From positions 2,213,182 through 2,277,181 of the forward strand of contig JAJHZJ010000808.1 of NCBI GenBank assembly GCA_023548195.1: a DNA stretch of 64,000 nucleotides. The letters are read 5' to 3'. Numbering within the stretch: position 1 is the first letter of the stretch; the number at the start of each line of letters is the position of its first letter. Shown here piece by piece: positions 44,555-54,993 of this stretch. The notes beneath the pieces are model-generated. The model had not been told where the DNA came from. It did not search any database and was given only the letters and a program-made list of their open reading frames with translations. This DNA comes from Bettongia penicillata ogilbyi (lineage: Eukaryota; Chordata; Mammalia; Diprotodontia; Potoroidae). The position numbers were made by a program, and so were the translations under genes.

Positions 44555-45060
44555 TGTCATTCATTCATTCAACAGGCATTTGAGCACCTGCTAGGGGCCA
44601 AGCACTGATATGTTCTGGGGATTATGAAAACAAAAATGAAACAGTGCCTACCCTAAATAGCTTCCATTCTTTTGGAAGGAAAACAATATGTACTCAGAAA
44701 AGTGAGTACAAAATACATGCAAATTAGGTACAAAGTATTTACTGAGGAGAGACGTAAGCACCTGGGGAGATCAGAATAGGGTTCCTGAAGGAGATGGTAC
44801 TTGCTCTGAACTTTAAGGGAAGCTAGCAATTCTAGCAAATGGGAGTGAGGAGAGAGTTCATTTCAGGAGTAGGGGACAGCAGAGGCAAGAGACAGACTGA
44901 TCCATGTGGGGAACAGCAAGCAAGCCAGTTTGGCAGGAACCCTGTGTAATAGGAAAGGAAGCCTGAAAGGGTAGGCTAGAACTAAACTGTAGAGGGCTTT
45001 AAAGGGCCAAACAGAGGAGTTCCAATTTTATCCTAGAGGCAAGGGGTGCTTCTTAAGCAT
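44555..45060 (-). repeat. L2-type LINE 3' region, 0.5 kb
   Basis: 'CATTTGAGCACCTGCTAGGG', then 'GGTTCCTGAAGGAGATGGTA', 'GAGGGCTTTAAAGGGCCAAA' near 44993, the internal order seen at 35966-36330 extended further inward. Confidence 0.75.
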
Positions 45061-45084
45061 ACCTAGGACCTGTGCTTTAGAAAT

Positions 45085-45260
45085 ATATCCAGTGCTTGCC
45101 CTTTACTGGCTGAGACACCTTGAGGAAGTCCTGTTTCACACTCAGAGACTTTGTGTCCTCATTTTGTAAAACAGGGCTCGTAATACTTGTACTACCTACC
45201 TGACAGGTCATTATTGAAGAATGTACTTTGTAAATGTTAAAATGACATAGAAATGGGAGA
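45085..45260 (+). repeat. MIR
   Basis: 'GGCTGAGACACCTTGAGGAA', 'CCTCATTTTGTAAAACAGGG', 'TTGTAAATGTTAAAATGACA'. Confidence 0.6.
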
Positions 45261-45699
45261 TGTTTATTAGGTTCTCATCAAGGGCCATAGAGATGTGGGA
45301 TGTAAGTTCTAGGTGCTAGAAATAAAAAAGTGGTCACAGAACATGTTTGTGTGTCTCCTGGTAGGGGTGGTTGTTGAAATAAAGAACACACATTCCTGAT
45401 GAAGAAATAGGGGATAGAGCAGAAAAATTAAAAAGATCTGAAGTGATTCTAATGACTCTATGAGGTAGGAGAAATGTTATCACCTAATGAAAGGTTGAAA
45501 TAATGGATCTCTATATGCATTTGCTTATTTATAGTAAACCATTAATATCTATTTATCTCTGCATTTTTTAAATAGCCACCTCTTATAGATGAGCATTCAC
45601 CTTCTCTCGCAGGGAAACCAGGACACTCTACGTCATTTCCCAAGTCTCTCCACACCATGTCACAGTGGTTTGTGCCCTGCGCCCCACCTTTCTAATTCT
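45261..45699. other. No gene recognised
   Basis: No motif or named repeat. Confidence 0.4.
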
Positions 45700-45930
45700 T
45701 ATTGTTTTTCCCCATGAGAAGGTAAGTTGCCATTGAGGATATAAATTACTTTGTTTCGCTTAGCACATGGTGCCTGGCACAGTAAGTACTTACAAAATGC
45801 TGGCTATCTAATATCCTACCTGATTATAAGCTTCACATGGGCAGAATCTGTCTTATCTAAACTCAATGAACATTTGCCCAGTACACTGCACACAATAAAA
45901 ACTTAATGTTTGTTAAATGAATAAATAAAT
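45700..45930 (+). repeat. Two consecutive L2 3' ends
   Basis: 'ATGGTGCCTGGCACAGTAAG' (45768) and, again, 'AAGCTTCACATGGGCAGAAT' ... 'TAATGTTTGTTAAATGAATA' (45829-45924). Confidence 0.65.
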
Positions 45931-46059
45931 GAATGGATTCGGTGTTTTCTCTTTTTGTGATTATACTGTAATAATTTTCATTTGAATTTCCTTTCTTAAT
46001 TTCGAGTTTCCAGTTTCCTACTCAGCCTCTAGCTTTCAGATGGGTCCAAGATCAAGAAT

Positions 46060-46210
46060 TAGAAGATTTAGTATTAGAAAGAATCTTAGAGATCATCTGA
46101 TTAACCCCTTCATTCTTGAAGGTAAATAAACTTGAGTTGAATGACTCGCCCAGGGTCATACAGGAAGAAAGCATCAGGCCCAGATTTGAACCCAGTTTCT
46201 TTAACAACAA
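46060..46210 (-). repeat. MIR-like fragment
   Basis: 'TTAGAGATCATCTGATTAAC', 'CTCGCCCAGGGTCATACAGG', 'CCCAGATTTGAACCCAGTTT'. Confidence 0.65.
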
Positions 46211-46770
46211 ATTATGTTTTTTCTGTGCATTTCCATGCTGCCTAAACCACCTTCATTTGATAAAACCTTTGTGTGGAGGATCTCATGAGACACAAAGGGT
46301 CCAAGTACTTTTTGAGGGACTTCTCTCCTCCCCCAGAAAATCTGAAAAACTCATTATCTGATACCACCCTAGGTATTATCACCAACTCTCACTTGGAAGC
46401 ACATAGTTTACAAGGTTCAAAGAGGAATATTTTTATCAAGAGCTGAAGAATTCAAAATAGAGCTCACAACTGTGACTATGGAAAATAAAGATATCTTCCA
46501 ATGAGTCATCCTCTCCCAAAGAGACCCCTATATGGGTCTTAGTCATTTACATGACAACTAAAGAAGGGTCCCAGCTGATGTTACCTGCTCCAGGTAAGTG
46601 GCTCCTCCTATAGCTCTGAGAAGCACCCTGCAGGTGAATTTCCTTCTGGTAGCTCACACAATTCATATCCAAGAGTACTCCTCTTCATAGTTCCTCAAAG
46701 TGACTTCTCTGGTATGCTCACTACAAACCACAAGCCTTCCCTATTTTGTGAGAACAGGTTCCCCGCCCCC
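46211..46770. other. No gene recognised
   Basis: Unnamed sequence; 46520-46760 is moderately GC-rich and might be an old LTR, without boundary evidence. Confidence 0.35.
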
Positions 46771-46774
46771 ATTA

Positions 46775-47345
46775 ACAAGTATTTATTTTCTCTCCCTCTT
46801 CAAGTAAAAAAAATAAAAACAAAAGGAAGGGAAGGAGGAGGAAAACAAACTTTGTGACAAATATGAATAATCAAACAAAGAAATTCTGAAATTCTGTAAA
46901 TATGTATGCCTCATGCTGAATCTTGAATCCACCACATCACTGTCAGCAGGTGAATTAATATGCTTCACAATTAATCCTTTGGAACCACGATTGGTCATTG
47001 CATTGATCAGAGTTCTCATTAAGTCTTTCAGTGTTGTTTGTTTTGGCAATGTTGTGGTTATTCTAGAAATTGATCTCTTGTATCTATTAGATTCACTCCA
47101 TGTCAGTTCATGACAGTTTCTCCCAGTTTATGTAAACCTGTCTTTTTCATAATTTTTTAGAGCATGATAGTATTCCATTACACACATATATCATAATTTG
47201 TTCAGCCATTCCCCAATTGATGGGCACTCCATTAGTTTTCAATTTTTTGCCACTACAAAAAGAGCTGCTATTAATAATTGTGTATTCATGGATTCTTTGG
47301 AAACACAGGTTTTCCTGGATCATAGTATCAACACAATCTAGACAA
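46775..47345 (-). mobile_element. L1 3' UTR, minus strand
   Basis: Reversed L1 words: 'TGGTCATTGCATTGATCAGA' (46991), 'ATGATAGTATTCCATTACAC' (47164), 'CAGCCATTCCCCAATTGATG' (47203), 'CACTACAAAAAGAGCTGCTA' (47251). Poly-T/A-rich start near 46795. Confidence 0.8.
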
Positions 47346-48179
47346 GGAAATGCCATTCATACAGCCTTTCTTCAGTGTTCCTTTTGTTATTGGCCTCTCT
47401 GGCTTCATGAAAATTTCCCTAGGGATCATCTCTAGTAATACCTTGCCCCTCTGGTCACCAAATAGGTTTTCATCATCTATATCAACTCCAGATATTCAGA
47501 TGTGATAACTCTAATGACACCAAAGCCCTACCATATCTCTTACTCTTTCTTTTCTGTCTCGCTGTCTCCATCTCTATCTCTCTATCTATATCTATCTCTC
47601 ACTCTCAACATCTATCTCTATTTCTCCTTAACTCCCTACTTCAACAAAGCAACCAAATTCTCCCCCATTGCCTCTCACCTCCCATCAAATTTCCTTGGGA
47701 CAACTAATTGGGATTATTCAAATTGCTGCTACCAAGAGAGGAGAGGAAAGGTAGAGAGAAGCTTCTCCCAACCAGGAGTATGGACGAGCTTCTGCTCTGT
47801 AGGATAGGCAGATACCTTGTTTGGTTGATCAATTTTTTTTTAAACCTCCGGCAAAGGAGATTTGATAACTTCCCCCAGGTAGATTGTTCCAAGATTAAAG
47901 AATCCTCTATCCATCCCAACCTATGCAAATTTTAATGCCTGTAATGTATATCTTAATTCAAAACAATTTCTTGTAATTATACTGAATCTTCAGAGTGGAA
48001 TATGTGAAGGTTACCTGTTCCTTTGGAAAACAGAAAAATGAAAGAAAAGAGGGGATATTTTTCTAGACAGATGATTTCGAAGGGGTCAGTGCCAGAGCTG
48101 AAGGCTTTGAAGTCTCAGTTTTACTCGCAGATCATATTTCCTTCTCTTACCTTTTTCTCCACAATAACTATAGCTGATA
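47346..48179. other. No gene; pyrimidine microsatellite at 47533-47630
   Basis: TCTATC/TCTC units in the microsatellite. Short overlapping frames at 47502-47935 on both strands arise from it. Remaining sequence unnamed. Confidence 0.45.
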
Positions 48180-48390
48180 TTGGTAGTGCTTTCCATTTAT
48201 ATCATTTGATCCTCACAGCAACCCTGGAGGTAAGTATATGTCTATTTTATAGATGAGGAACCTGAGACTGAGAGAGGTCAAATGACTTACCCTGGGACAT
48301 ACAGCTAGTAAATGTCTGAGCTAGAATTCAGACTCAGGTCTTACAGACTCAGAGCCCTGCACCCTACTCATTGCCACTTAACTGCCTAGA
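48180..48390 (-). repeat. MIR, near full length
   Basis: 'TTGATCCTCACAGCAACCCT', 'TTATAGATGAGGAACCTGAG', 'GGACATACAGCTAGTAAATG', in reverse. Confidence 0.75.
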
Positions 48391-48394
48391 TTTC

Positions 48395-48510
48395 AGTGGA
48401 ATATAAGTTCCTAGAGAACAAGAGTTGTTTTGAGTTTTTATCTTTGTAGTCCTTGCATAGTACCCAGCACATAGTAGGAGCTTAATTTCTTTCTTTTTTT
48501 GAATGCTTGA
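48395..48510 (+). repeat. L2 3' end
   Basis: 'AATATAAGTTCCTAGAGAAC', 'CAGCACATAGTAGGAGCTTA'. Confidence 0.7.
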
Positions 48511-48559
48511 CTCTTTAGCTACAGGAAAAAATCCATTCCAAAATTAAATGGTATGTGAA

Positions 48560-48700
48560 ATGAGGTAGTAGAAACCTGGGTTATAGAGGCTCAGTTTGTC
48601 TCTAGCTAACTGCAGAGATAAGTCAGTTCACATTTCTGAGTCCAGATTTCATGATCTGTTTAATAAGGTCCTTCTCAGCTCCAAAATTCCATTATTTAGT
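48560..48700 (+). repeat. MIR fragment
   Basis: 'AGAAACCTGGGTTATAGAGG', 'CATGATCTGTTTAATAAGGT', 'CCTTCTCAGCTCCAAAATTC'. Confidence 0.55.
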
Positions 48701-49505
48701 TCATTTATAGGAGCCTCTTTCTGTAACTGAGGCTTTCCTCCTAAATTTGCTTGCTTTTCTGATCTCTGCTTTGAACTACCAAACCATCATCAATTTCATC
48801 CCACTAATCCACAATCCTTTCCCAAAACTAATTCCTCTCAAATGGATTAAATGTATTTCTTCTTGAATTTTATGTTTAGCATTTTTTTGTCTCATATGTG
48901 TCCAATTTTTGTGACTCAGACTTTAAGGTTTTGATTGAAAGTAAAGATAACCAGCTTGGCAGACAAAAAAATGTGGAAATTGATCTAGATGGATTAATCA
49001 TACTTTCGGGATTGTGCAAATGCTCATTTAGAATGACTACTTCATTTGTAAGATGGTTTAATTTTGTTTTGTAGTAAGTATAATTGTCAACTAGTTAACA
49101 CATAGTCTGCTACATTCTAACCTGCCTGGTTTATAATCTGGTTGGTTTTATTGAATTGGCTTAAAGTCCCAGAAGAAGTGAGTTGGAAAGATCTCAGTGG
49201 CTTCCTATTCCAACCCATAACCACAAATCCCCTCAACAACATCCCCATGAAGTGGTCAGTGGTTTGCACCCTATAGAGCGCAGAATATCTGTAAATGTGG
49301 CTATGATATTAAACTGTGAGAAGCAGCTTGGTTAGTGAATAAACATGCAGGAACTGGAGTAAGGAAAACCTGCCTTTAAATCTTGCCTCAGAGATTCTCA
49401 GTTTCATGTTCCACCCTCTTTTTCTGTTTTACTTTGTCTGTGGAAATGCTTTATTTATTTGGATTTGTTAAGTTCATAATTTTTTTAATGCCTTTTCTCA
49501 CACTT
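48701..49505. other. No gene recognised
   Basis: Short SINE scrap near 49345-49400 ('GGAAAACCTGCCTTTAAATC'); otherwise AT-rich and unnamed. Confidence 0.4.
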
Positions 49506-49738
49506 TTTGTTGTTGAGTCATTTCAGTAGAGTCTAATTCTCTGTGACCCCATTTGGGATTTTCTTGGCAAAGATGCTCTAGTGGTTTACCATTTCCTTCT
49601 CCAGCTCACTCTGAGGAAACTGAGGCAAAAATGACTTGCCCAGAGTTACACAGCTAGTACATGTCTGAGGCCAGATTTGAATTCAGGAAGATGAGTCTTC
49701 ACCTGGCTCTCTGCTTACTGGTACACCTAGATGCCCCC
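49506..49738 (-). mobile_element. SINE with RTE-like tail
   Basis: 'TTCTCTGTGACCCCATTTGG', 'GTGGTTTACCATTTCCTTCT', 'GAGTTACACAGCTAGTACAT', reversed head 'GGTACACCTAGATGCCCC'. Confidence 0.85.
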
Positions 49739-50100
49739 TCTGAGGTTAGTTTGGTATAATTCAATATACAACATTGCCTCTTGCCAATTATTACTTTGAA
49801 ATATTAAACAAATGTAAATTTTTACAAGATATATTTTTTATTGTGAAATCAACAACTTCTTATCACGCCTTCAACAACCATCAGACCAGACACTAGAGGC
49901 CATGCCCTGGAGGGACTTCTGCCTTAGGGCCCCATTTTTCTAACTGGTGACTACATCTCATAGACCACGATTTTTGGAGAGGTGCTGTGGTGCTTTACTT
50001 CACTCCCTCCTTTCCAGCCACTTCTTCACCAATTAAATGCCTTATGTAACCTTCCCTCCTCCACTTCCAGTTCTGGAACCACGAACCATGATACAACATC
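49739..50100. other. No gene recognised
   Basis: Unnamed sequence. Confidence 0.4.
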
Positions 50101-50104
50101 TCAC

Positions 50105-50930
50105 TGTCAGTCAAAAAGCATTTATTAATGGCTTACTACATGCCAAGCACAGTACTCTGCCATTGTCTCTGAATGGGCTGTGTCAACCTACTCCTTTATG
50201 GTTCCTGCTCACCATCTGGGTAACTTTCCATCCCAGCAACCCTCCCTGGCCACCCCTCCCCTAGGTATTCAGGTAAGCTTTTGGAGGGCAGGGACTGTCC
50301 CAGAGTTAGCATAGTACTTAGCACATACTAAACTCTCAAAAAAATCTTTTTCATTCATCCATCTAACTATTTCAATGGCCCCTCCTGGCCTCCTTCCTGA
50401 CTTGGACTTCAGAATCATGCCTCTGGGGCTGTCTCATCCAGGACCTTGCCTCAGCACCTGGGGCCTCTGACTGTTCCTGAATTCTGCTCACCATCCATAT
50501 CCCTCCACAAGTCCCCACTCTCCTCCACCCCCTTCTCTCATTGGCGAGATAATTCCTCTTGGACCTCCATTTTGTAAAGAAACCTGTTGGCTCAGTCCCT
50601 GACTTTATGGACTTCAAAATCATTCCTCCATGCTACATATTCCCCCATCCTTTTTATGTGTTGTCTTCTACCATTAGAATGTAAGCTTTTTGAGGGGAAA
50701 AAACTATCTTTTTGCTTGTATTTGTATCCCCAGCACTTATCAGATTGCTTGGCACATGGTAAGCACTTAATAAATGCTTGTCTCCTTCCTTGCTGGCTTT
50801 CCTTCCTTCTTCCGTCCTACTTAAATACCTACTATGTGCAATACATTGGGCTAGATACAGTGAGGATTCAGAGAAGAATGAGACATGATCCCTTCTTTCC
50901 AACTTTAAGGAATCTGCTATTATCTTGCAG
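50105..50930. repeat. Cluster of L2 3' ends in both orientations
   Basis: Minus: 'AAGCATTTATTAATGGCTTA' at 50117 and 'AAATACCTACTATGTGCAAT' at 50823. Plus: 'TTGGAGGGCAGGGACTGTCC' at 50280, 'TTAGAATGTAAGCTTTTTGA' at 50674 and 'GGTAAGCACTTAATAAATGC' at 50758. The 181-codon frame at 50587-51132 crosses these repeats, lacks an ATG at its start and has no domain, so it is not called a gene. Confidence 0.65.
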
Positions 50931-51544
50931 GGTTTTCCCCATGAAGACTAAGTCCAAACCTGAAAACAGAACCACAGGAAAAAATGCCAGCATTATCATT
51001 AAAAGAGAAAATTATTCAATTGTTCAGTCTTTGGTGGCCACCATATTGTTGAACAGATGCAGAAAATGCTTCCTTCTAGCTCCCAAATCTCTGGACTTGT
51101 TCTCATTCTTCAGTTCTGAGTCCTTTGAGTAAGGAGGGGCAGAAGTGCCTTATTTCTAATTTCCACAAAAAATGAAGGGATCAGACCCTACTACTGTTGC
51201 TCACTCCACTCTCAATAATAAATGCATCTTAGCTACTTGCAAATTGTATACCTTTTGCAACTAAGTGTACAGAAATGATGGCACAGATAATTTTACATAA
51301 ATAACATCCTATTGCATAATTTTCAGAAATGATTTGGGGTAAGGTGCAAAGCATAGATATGTAGCAAAATATGAACACTTTAACTTAAACATCTTATTCA
51401 AAAAGAATCTTATAATCCAAATTTTTTTTTCAATTTTCTTGATTTGGGGCCAAAGACATACTTTGAGGAACTCTCTTTCCCCTCTACCCAAGATCCCATA
51501 TCATACATGAAGCTATCCTGGATCTCTATCTACCATCTACTTCA
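50931..51544. other. No gene recognised
   Basis: Unnamed sequence. Confidence 0.4.
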
Positions 51545-51740
51545 AGGGTACTTAATATTTTGGGGGTCGTGGCCCCCTTTGTAGTCTGGTGAAATTTATG
51601 GACCCAATCTCAGAATGATGTTTTAAGTGCATAAAATAAAATATATTAGACTAGAAAGAAAATTAAAATTTTGAAATACAATTATCTAAATACAAAAAAA
51701 AAAGTTCTTGGCTCTCAGATTAAGAAATTCTCATTAATTG
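51545..51740 (+). mobile_element. hAT-like MITE, family A
   Basis: 'GGCCCCCTTTGTAGTCTGGT', 'GGACCCAATCTCAGAATGAT', 'CATAAAATAAAATATATTAG'. Its right half is included in the tandem duplication below. Confidence 0.6.
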
Positions 51741-51900
51741 AATGAATGGATATCTCAGGGAGCAAAATATCTCAGGGAGCAAAACTGAAATATTGAAATA
51801 CAATTATCTAAATACAAAAAAAAAGTTCTTGGCTCTCAGATTAAGAAATTCTCATTAATTGAATGAATGGATATCTCAGGGAGCAAAATATCCTTTAAAG
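51671..51900 (+). repeat. Recent tandem duplication, ~122-bp unit
   Basis: TTGAAATACAATTATCTAAA begins at 51671 and again at 51793. The following ~100 bases are the same apart from an A-run one base shorter in copy 2. At the junction a 17-base ATATCTCAGGGAGCAAA is itself tandemly doubled. The near-identity marks a very recent event or an assembly artefact. Confidence 0.85.
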
Positions 51901-51922
51901 GAAAACCCTTTCTGTTTGCACA

Positions 51923-52139
51923 AGTTGTCATTCAGTCACGTCGACTCTTCATAACCCTATGGACCATACCATCCATGGAGTTTTCTTCACAAAGATACCT
52001 TTCCTTCTGCAGTGGACTAAAGCAAACAGAGGTTAAGGGACTTGCTGAAGGTCACATAGCTGGTAAATGTCTGAGGGTGAATTTAAACTCAGTTTTTCCT
52101 GACTCTAAGCCCAAAACTACTGAGCCATCTAGCTGCCCC
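51923..52139 (-). mobile_element. SINE with RTE-like tail (first of two)
   Basis: 'GTCATTCAGTCACGTCGACT', 'AAGGTCACATAGCTGGTAAA', ends with reversed head 'GAGCCATCTAGCTGCCCC'. Confidence 0.8.
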
Positions 52140-52146
52140 ATGGCAG

Positions 52147-52383
52147 TAGTTGAGCAGACAATGCTGTTCTTGACTCTTGGAGACTCCATCTGAGATCTTC
52201 TTGTCAAGGACATTGGAGTAGTTTGCCATTTCTTTCTCCAATTCATTTTACAGATGAGGAAATTGAGGCAAACAGGGTGAAGTAACTTCCCAGGGTCACA
52301 CTACTAGTAACTGTCTGAGGCTGTATTTGAACTTGGATCCTCCTGCCTCCAGTGATCTATCCAATGCACCATGTACCTGCCCC
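52147..52383 (-). mobile_element. SINE with RTE-like tail (second of two)
   Basis: 'GTAGTTTGCCATTTCTTTCT', 'GGAAATTGAGGCAAACAGGG', 'CTGTCTGAGGCTGTATTTGA', 'ATCCAATGCACCATGTACCT'. Same orientation as the preceding SINE, 7 bp apart; they differ too much to be a recent duplication. Confidence 0.8.
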
Positions 52384-52839
52384 TGAATAGTCAATAAATA
52401 GGCCAATTCTTAGGCAACTGATAGGTGGCTGGGAAGTTTCCTTTGGAAAGAATTTCAAACATACCAGTCCTTTTGAGAAAATGCTGCTAATGACTCCCAA
52501 ACCCTATAGGCAGTAGGGTCTAAGGGTTCACAAAAAGAGGAACATGACTTCTGCCCAAAGAAAGGGTTTTCCTTTTGTGCTTTAAAGGATATTTTGCTTA
52601 CTGACATATTCATTTGTTCATTAGCTTCTGCTAATGCCTTAGTTAATTAGGATTTGTCAGAGAGATGCACAGGGAAGGAGGTGAGCTGGAAGAAACCATA
52701 ATAAGAAAAGGAGAGATGACTACACCCTTGGGCCACACCCTGCATCTTTGTCTCCCTGTATCAACCACTGTCCCTCCAGGGTATCAGGCTATTATTAAGA
52801 TTAAGAGCTACCTGAATATTATTTAGATAAAGTTGTATA
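52384..52839. other. No gene recognised
   Basis: Unnamed; a TTTAAAGGATATTTTGCTTA near 52583 resembles sequence at 51893, probably by chance. Confidence 0.35.
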
Positions 52840-53160
52840 AAATCTCTGGTGGTACTTGCTAGTTGTGAGGTCTTGGGTAAGTTATTTAACCCTTTGAGAG
52901 CTCAGTTTCTTCATCTACAAAATGAGAGCATTGGACTAGAATGACTTCCAAGGTCTCTTTCAAACCTATGATTCTAGATTTTAGGATTCAAAGAAATCCA
53001 AAGCATTGGATGAGGTCCTGAGTTCCCAGATTCAAAAACTGACTCTGCTACTTACTACCTCTATGAGTGACTCTGGGCAAATCCCTTAACCTCCCTCAGC
53101 TTTCTTTTCTTTAAAAGGATATTGGATGAGGTAGTTCCTAAAGTCTTCCATCTCTAAACT
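52840..53160 (+). repeat. Two consecutive MIR fragments
   Basis: 'GGTCTTGGGTAAGTTATTTA' with 'CAGTTTCTTCATCTACAAAA' (52867-52922), and 'GGGCAAATCCCTTAACCTCC' (53076) with 'GGTAGTTCCTAAAGTCTTCC'. Confidence 0.65.
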
Positions 53161-53229
53161 GACACTTGACAAGATGCCAAAATATACTAACATCTAGACT
53201 GATAACACACATTGTGAAAGTATGATAGT

Positions 53230-54200
53230 TTAAAATGGAATTGGATGCTGGAACCACAGAGTTGGAAGATACTTCAGAGGCCATCTGGCCTAGTACAAAC
53301 AGCAAAGAAATCCCCACTACATCTCGAAGACTCCCAAGAAAGAGGAAACCACCACTGGTTCTATTTTTGGATCACTCTGATGGTTAGTAAGTTTTTCCTG
53401 ATATTAAGCCTAAATTTGCTTCTTTGTAACTTCCACCCATTTCTGCCAGGACCAAACAAAATAAGTCAAATCCCTCATCCGTAGCACAGCCCTTCAGATA
53501 CCTGAAAATGGTTATCATGACCCTCCCATGTGTTCTTTTTTCCGAGATAGACATTCCAAGTTCTTCCAACCCTTCCTTAGACATCATAAACTCAAGGCCC
53601 CTCACCCTCCTAACTGCCCTCCTGTGTATATGCTCTAATTCATCCATGACTTGATTGAATTGAACACAATATTCCAAATGACATCTGACAAAGGAAGTGG
53701 GATGATCAATTTCCTCTTCCTGGAAACTTTTTATGTTTAGTGTAGTCCAAGATTATCTTCAGTTTTTCAGCTGTCAAATCAATCTACTAAACAAGGTTGG
53801 CTTGAAATCTACTGAACCCTCTACATCTTCTTCAGAACAACTTTTAACTATACATATCTCTCACACCTTATCTTTGAGAAATTTATTTTTTTTGGTCCCC
53901 AAGTGTAAGATTTTACATTAGTCTCCACTCATTTTCACCTTTTTAGGTTCAGCCCAATTTTTTAGCTTGTTAGGATCCCTTTGGATCCCTGTCTTAGCCA
54001 TGCCTCCCAGCTTTGTACCATCTATAAATGTGATGAGCATAGCATCTCTACTTTTATCAAAATTATCAACAAAAATGTTAAATATTACAAGGTCAAGTGT
54101 AGAATCCTAAAGTTCTACTGAGGAAAGTCTGATGATCTTTTTAATTAATGTCAGCCCATGTCAAATATCATGTACTCCAAGGCTAATTTTCCCAGCAAAG
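53230..54200 (-). pseudogene. CR1/L3-type LINE remnant, RT C-terminus and 3' UTR
   Basis: A 97-codon minus-strand frame (53384-53677) reads MEYCVQFNQ, then ELEHIHRRAVRRVRGLE and a SEKRTHGRVMITIFRYLKGC stretch. This is the C-terminal section of CR1 reverse transcriptase (family pattern LEYCVQFW ... KLExVQRRATR ... RGDMIxxFKYLKG). Further 'upstream' (53900-54100) matches the region after the FADD motif on the antisense. The frame ends by decay and is not a gene. Confidence 0.8.
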
Positions 54201-54839
54201 TTCAAAAAGGACTGGACATGCCAGGCTTACCTTGCTAGCCTAAAAACTTCCAAGAAGCCCAAGTTTTAGTTTGGGTCCCCATCGGTCTACAAGGCTATTT
54301 TTACAAAGAAAGCATTCCAGATTACTTAGTAAGTGCTGGTTCATTGCAACCAATTATTTGCCTGTTAAAAGAACAGACTTTGCCAAACAAGCATCTCTTA
54401 AGGAGCTTGAGGTTAGCCTTGTGAGACAAAGTTTGTAATGTACCCATGATACCATCTCCTTTCAAAATTTAGAAGAAGATTGGATTTGACTCCAACAAAA
54501 ATCTACCATAAAAAGGTGAGAATATATTTATAAGCATTTGCTGTTGACCAACAAGTCTACCTAAAACAGGGAGTGGTTAATACCTGTAGGTATAATATAT
54601 GTTATTAGCAATTCAGGAAAGCAATATAGGAAGTCAATACCAGGTCAGATGCCCCATAGCTTTATACCCAGCATGTCAATTAGCCTCATGATGGTGACAA
54701 ATATAATGAATGATACCAAGAGCAAAGCTGACACACCCAGTGTCACTCTTGAAAAAGTTCTGTCACATATGTAGATATCTTGGTATTACAGAAGTATCAG
54801 TAATGAGAGCCAGGAGGTATAAAGGGAATGCAGTTCAGT
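54201..54839. other. No gene recognised
   Basis: Unnamed, AT-rich. Confidence 0.4.
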
Positions 54840-54942
54840 TCAAAATTTATTTATTGTGCCTGTATATCAGACACTGTGCTGGGCACAGGTAATAGAAAAA
54901 CAAAAACAAAATATCCCTGTACTTAGGAAATTTACATTCTAC
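54840..54942 (-). repeat. L2 3' end
   Basis: 'ATATCAGACACTGTGCTGGG', 'GGAAATTTACATTCTACTGG'. Confidence 0.65.
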
Positions 54943-54993
54943 TGGGGTGGAGTGGGGTGGAGTGGGGTGGGGTGGGGTGGGGTGGGGTGAGGG
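54943..54993 (+). repeat. (GGGGT)n / (GGAGTGGGGT)n minisatellite
   Basis: About ten G4 or G2 blocks in 51 bp, expanded at the end of an L2 fragment. It meets the simple pattern for an intramolecular G-quadruplex on the plus strand. Confidence 0.9.

Noticed and set aside
47502..47935. Overlapping frames near the pyrimidine microsatellite
   Set aside because: They derive from TCTATC/TCTC repeats and have no domain.
50587..51132. 181-codon open frame
   Set aside because: It begins without an ATG, runs across several L2 fragments in both orientations and has no recognisable domain.
53384..53677. 97-codon minus frame as a gene
   Set aside because: It is the C-terminal end of a CR1-type reverse transcriptase in a dead element.
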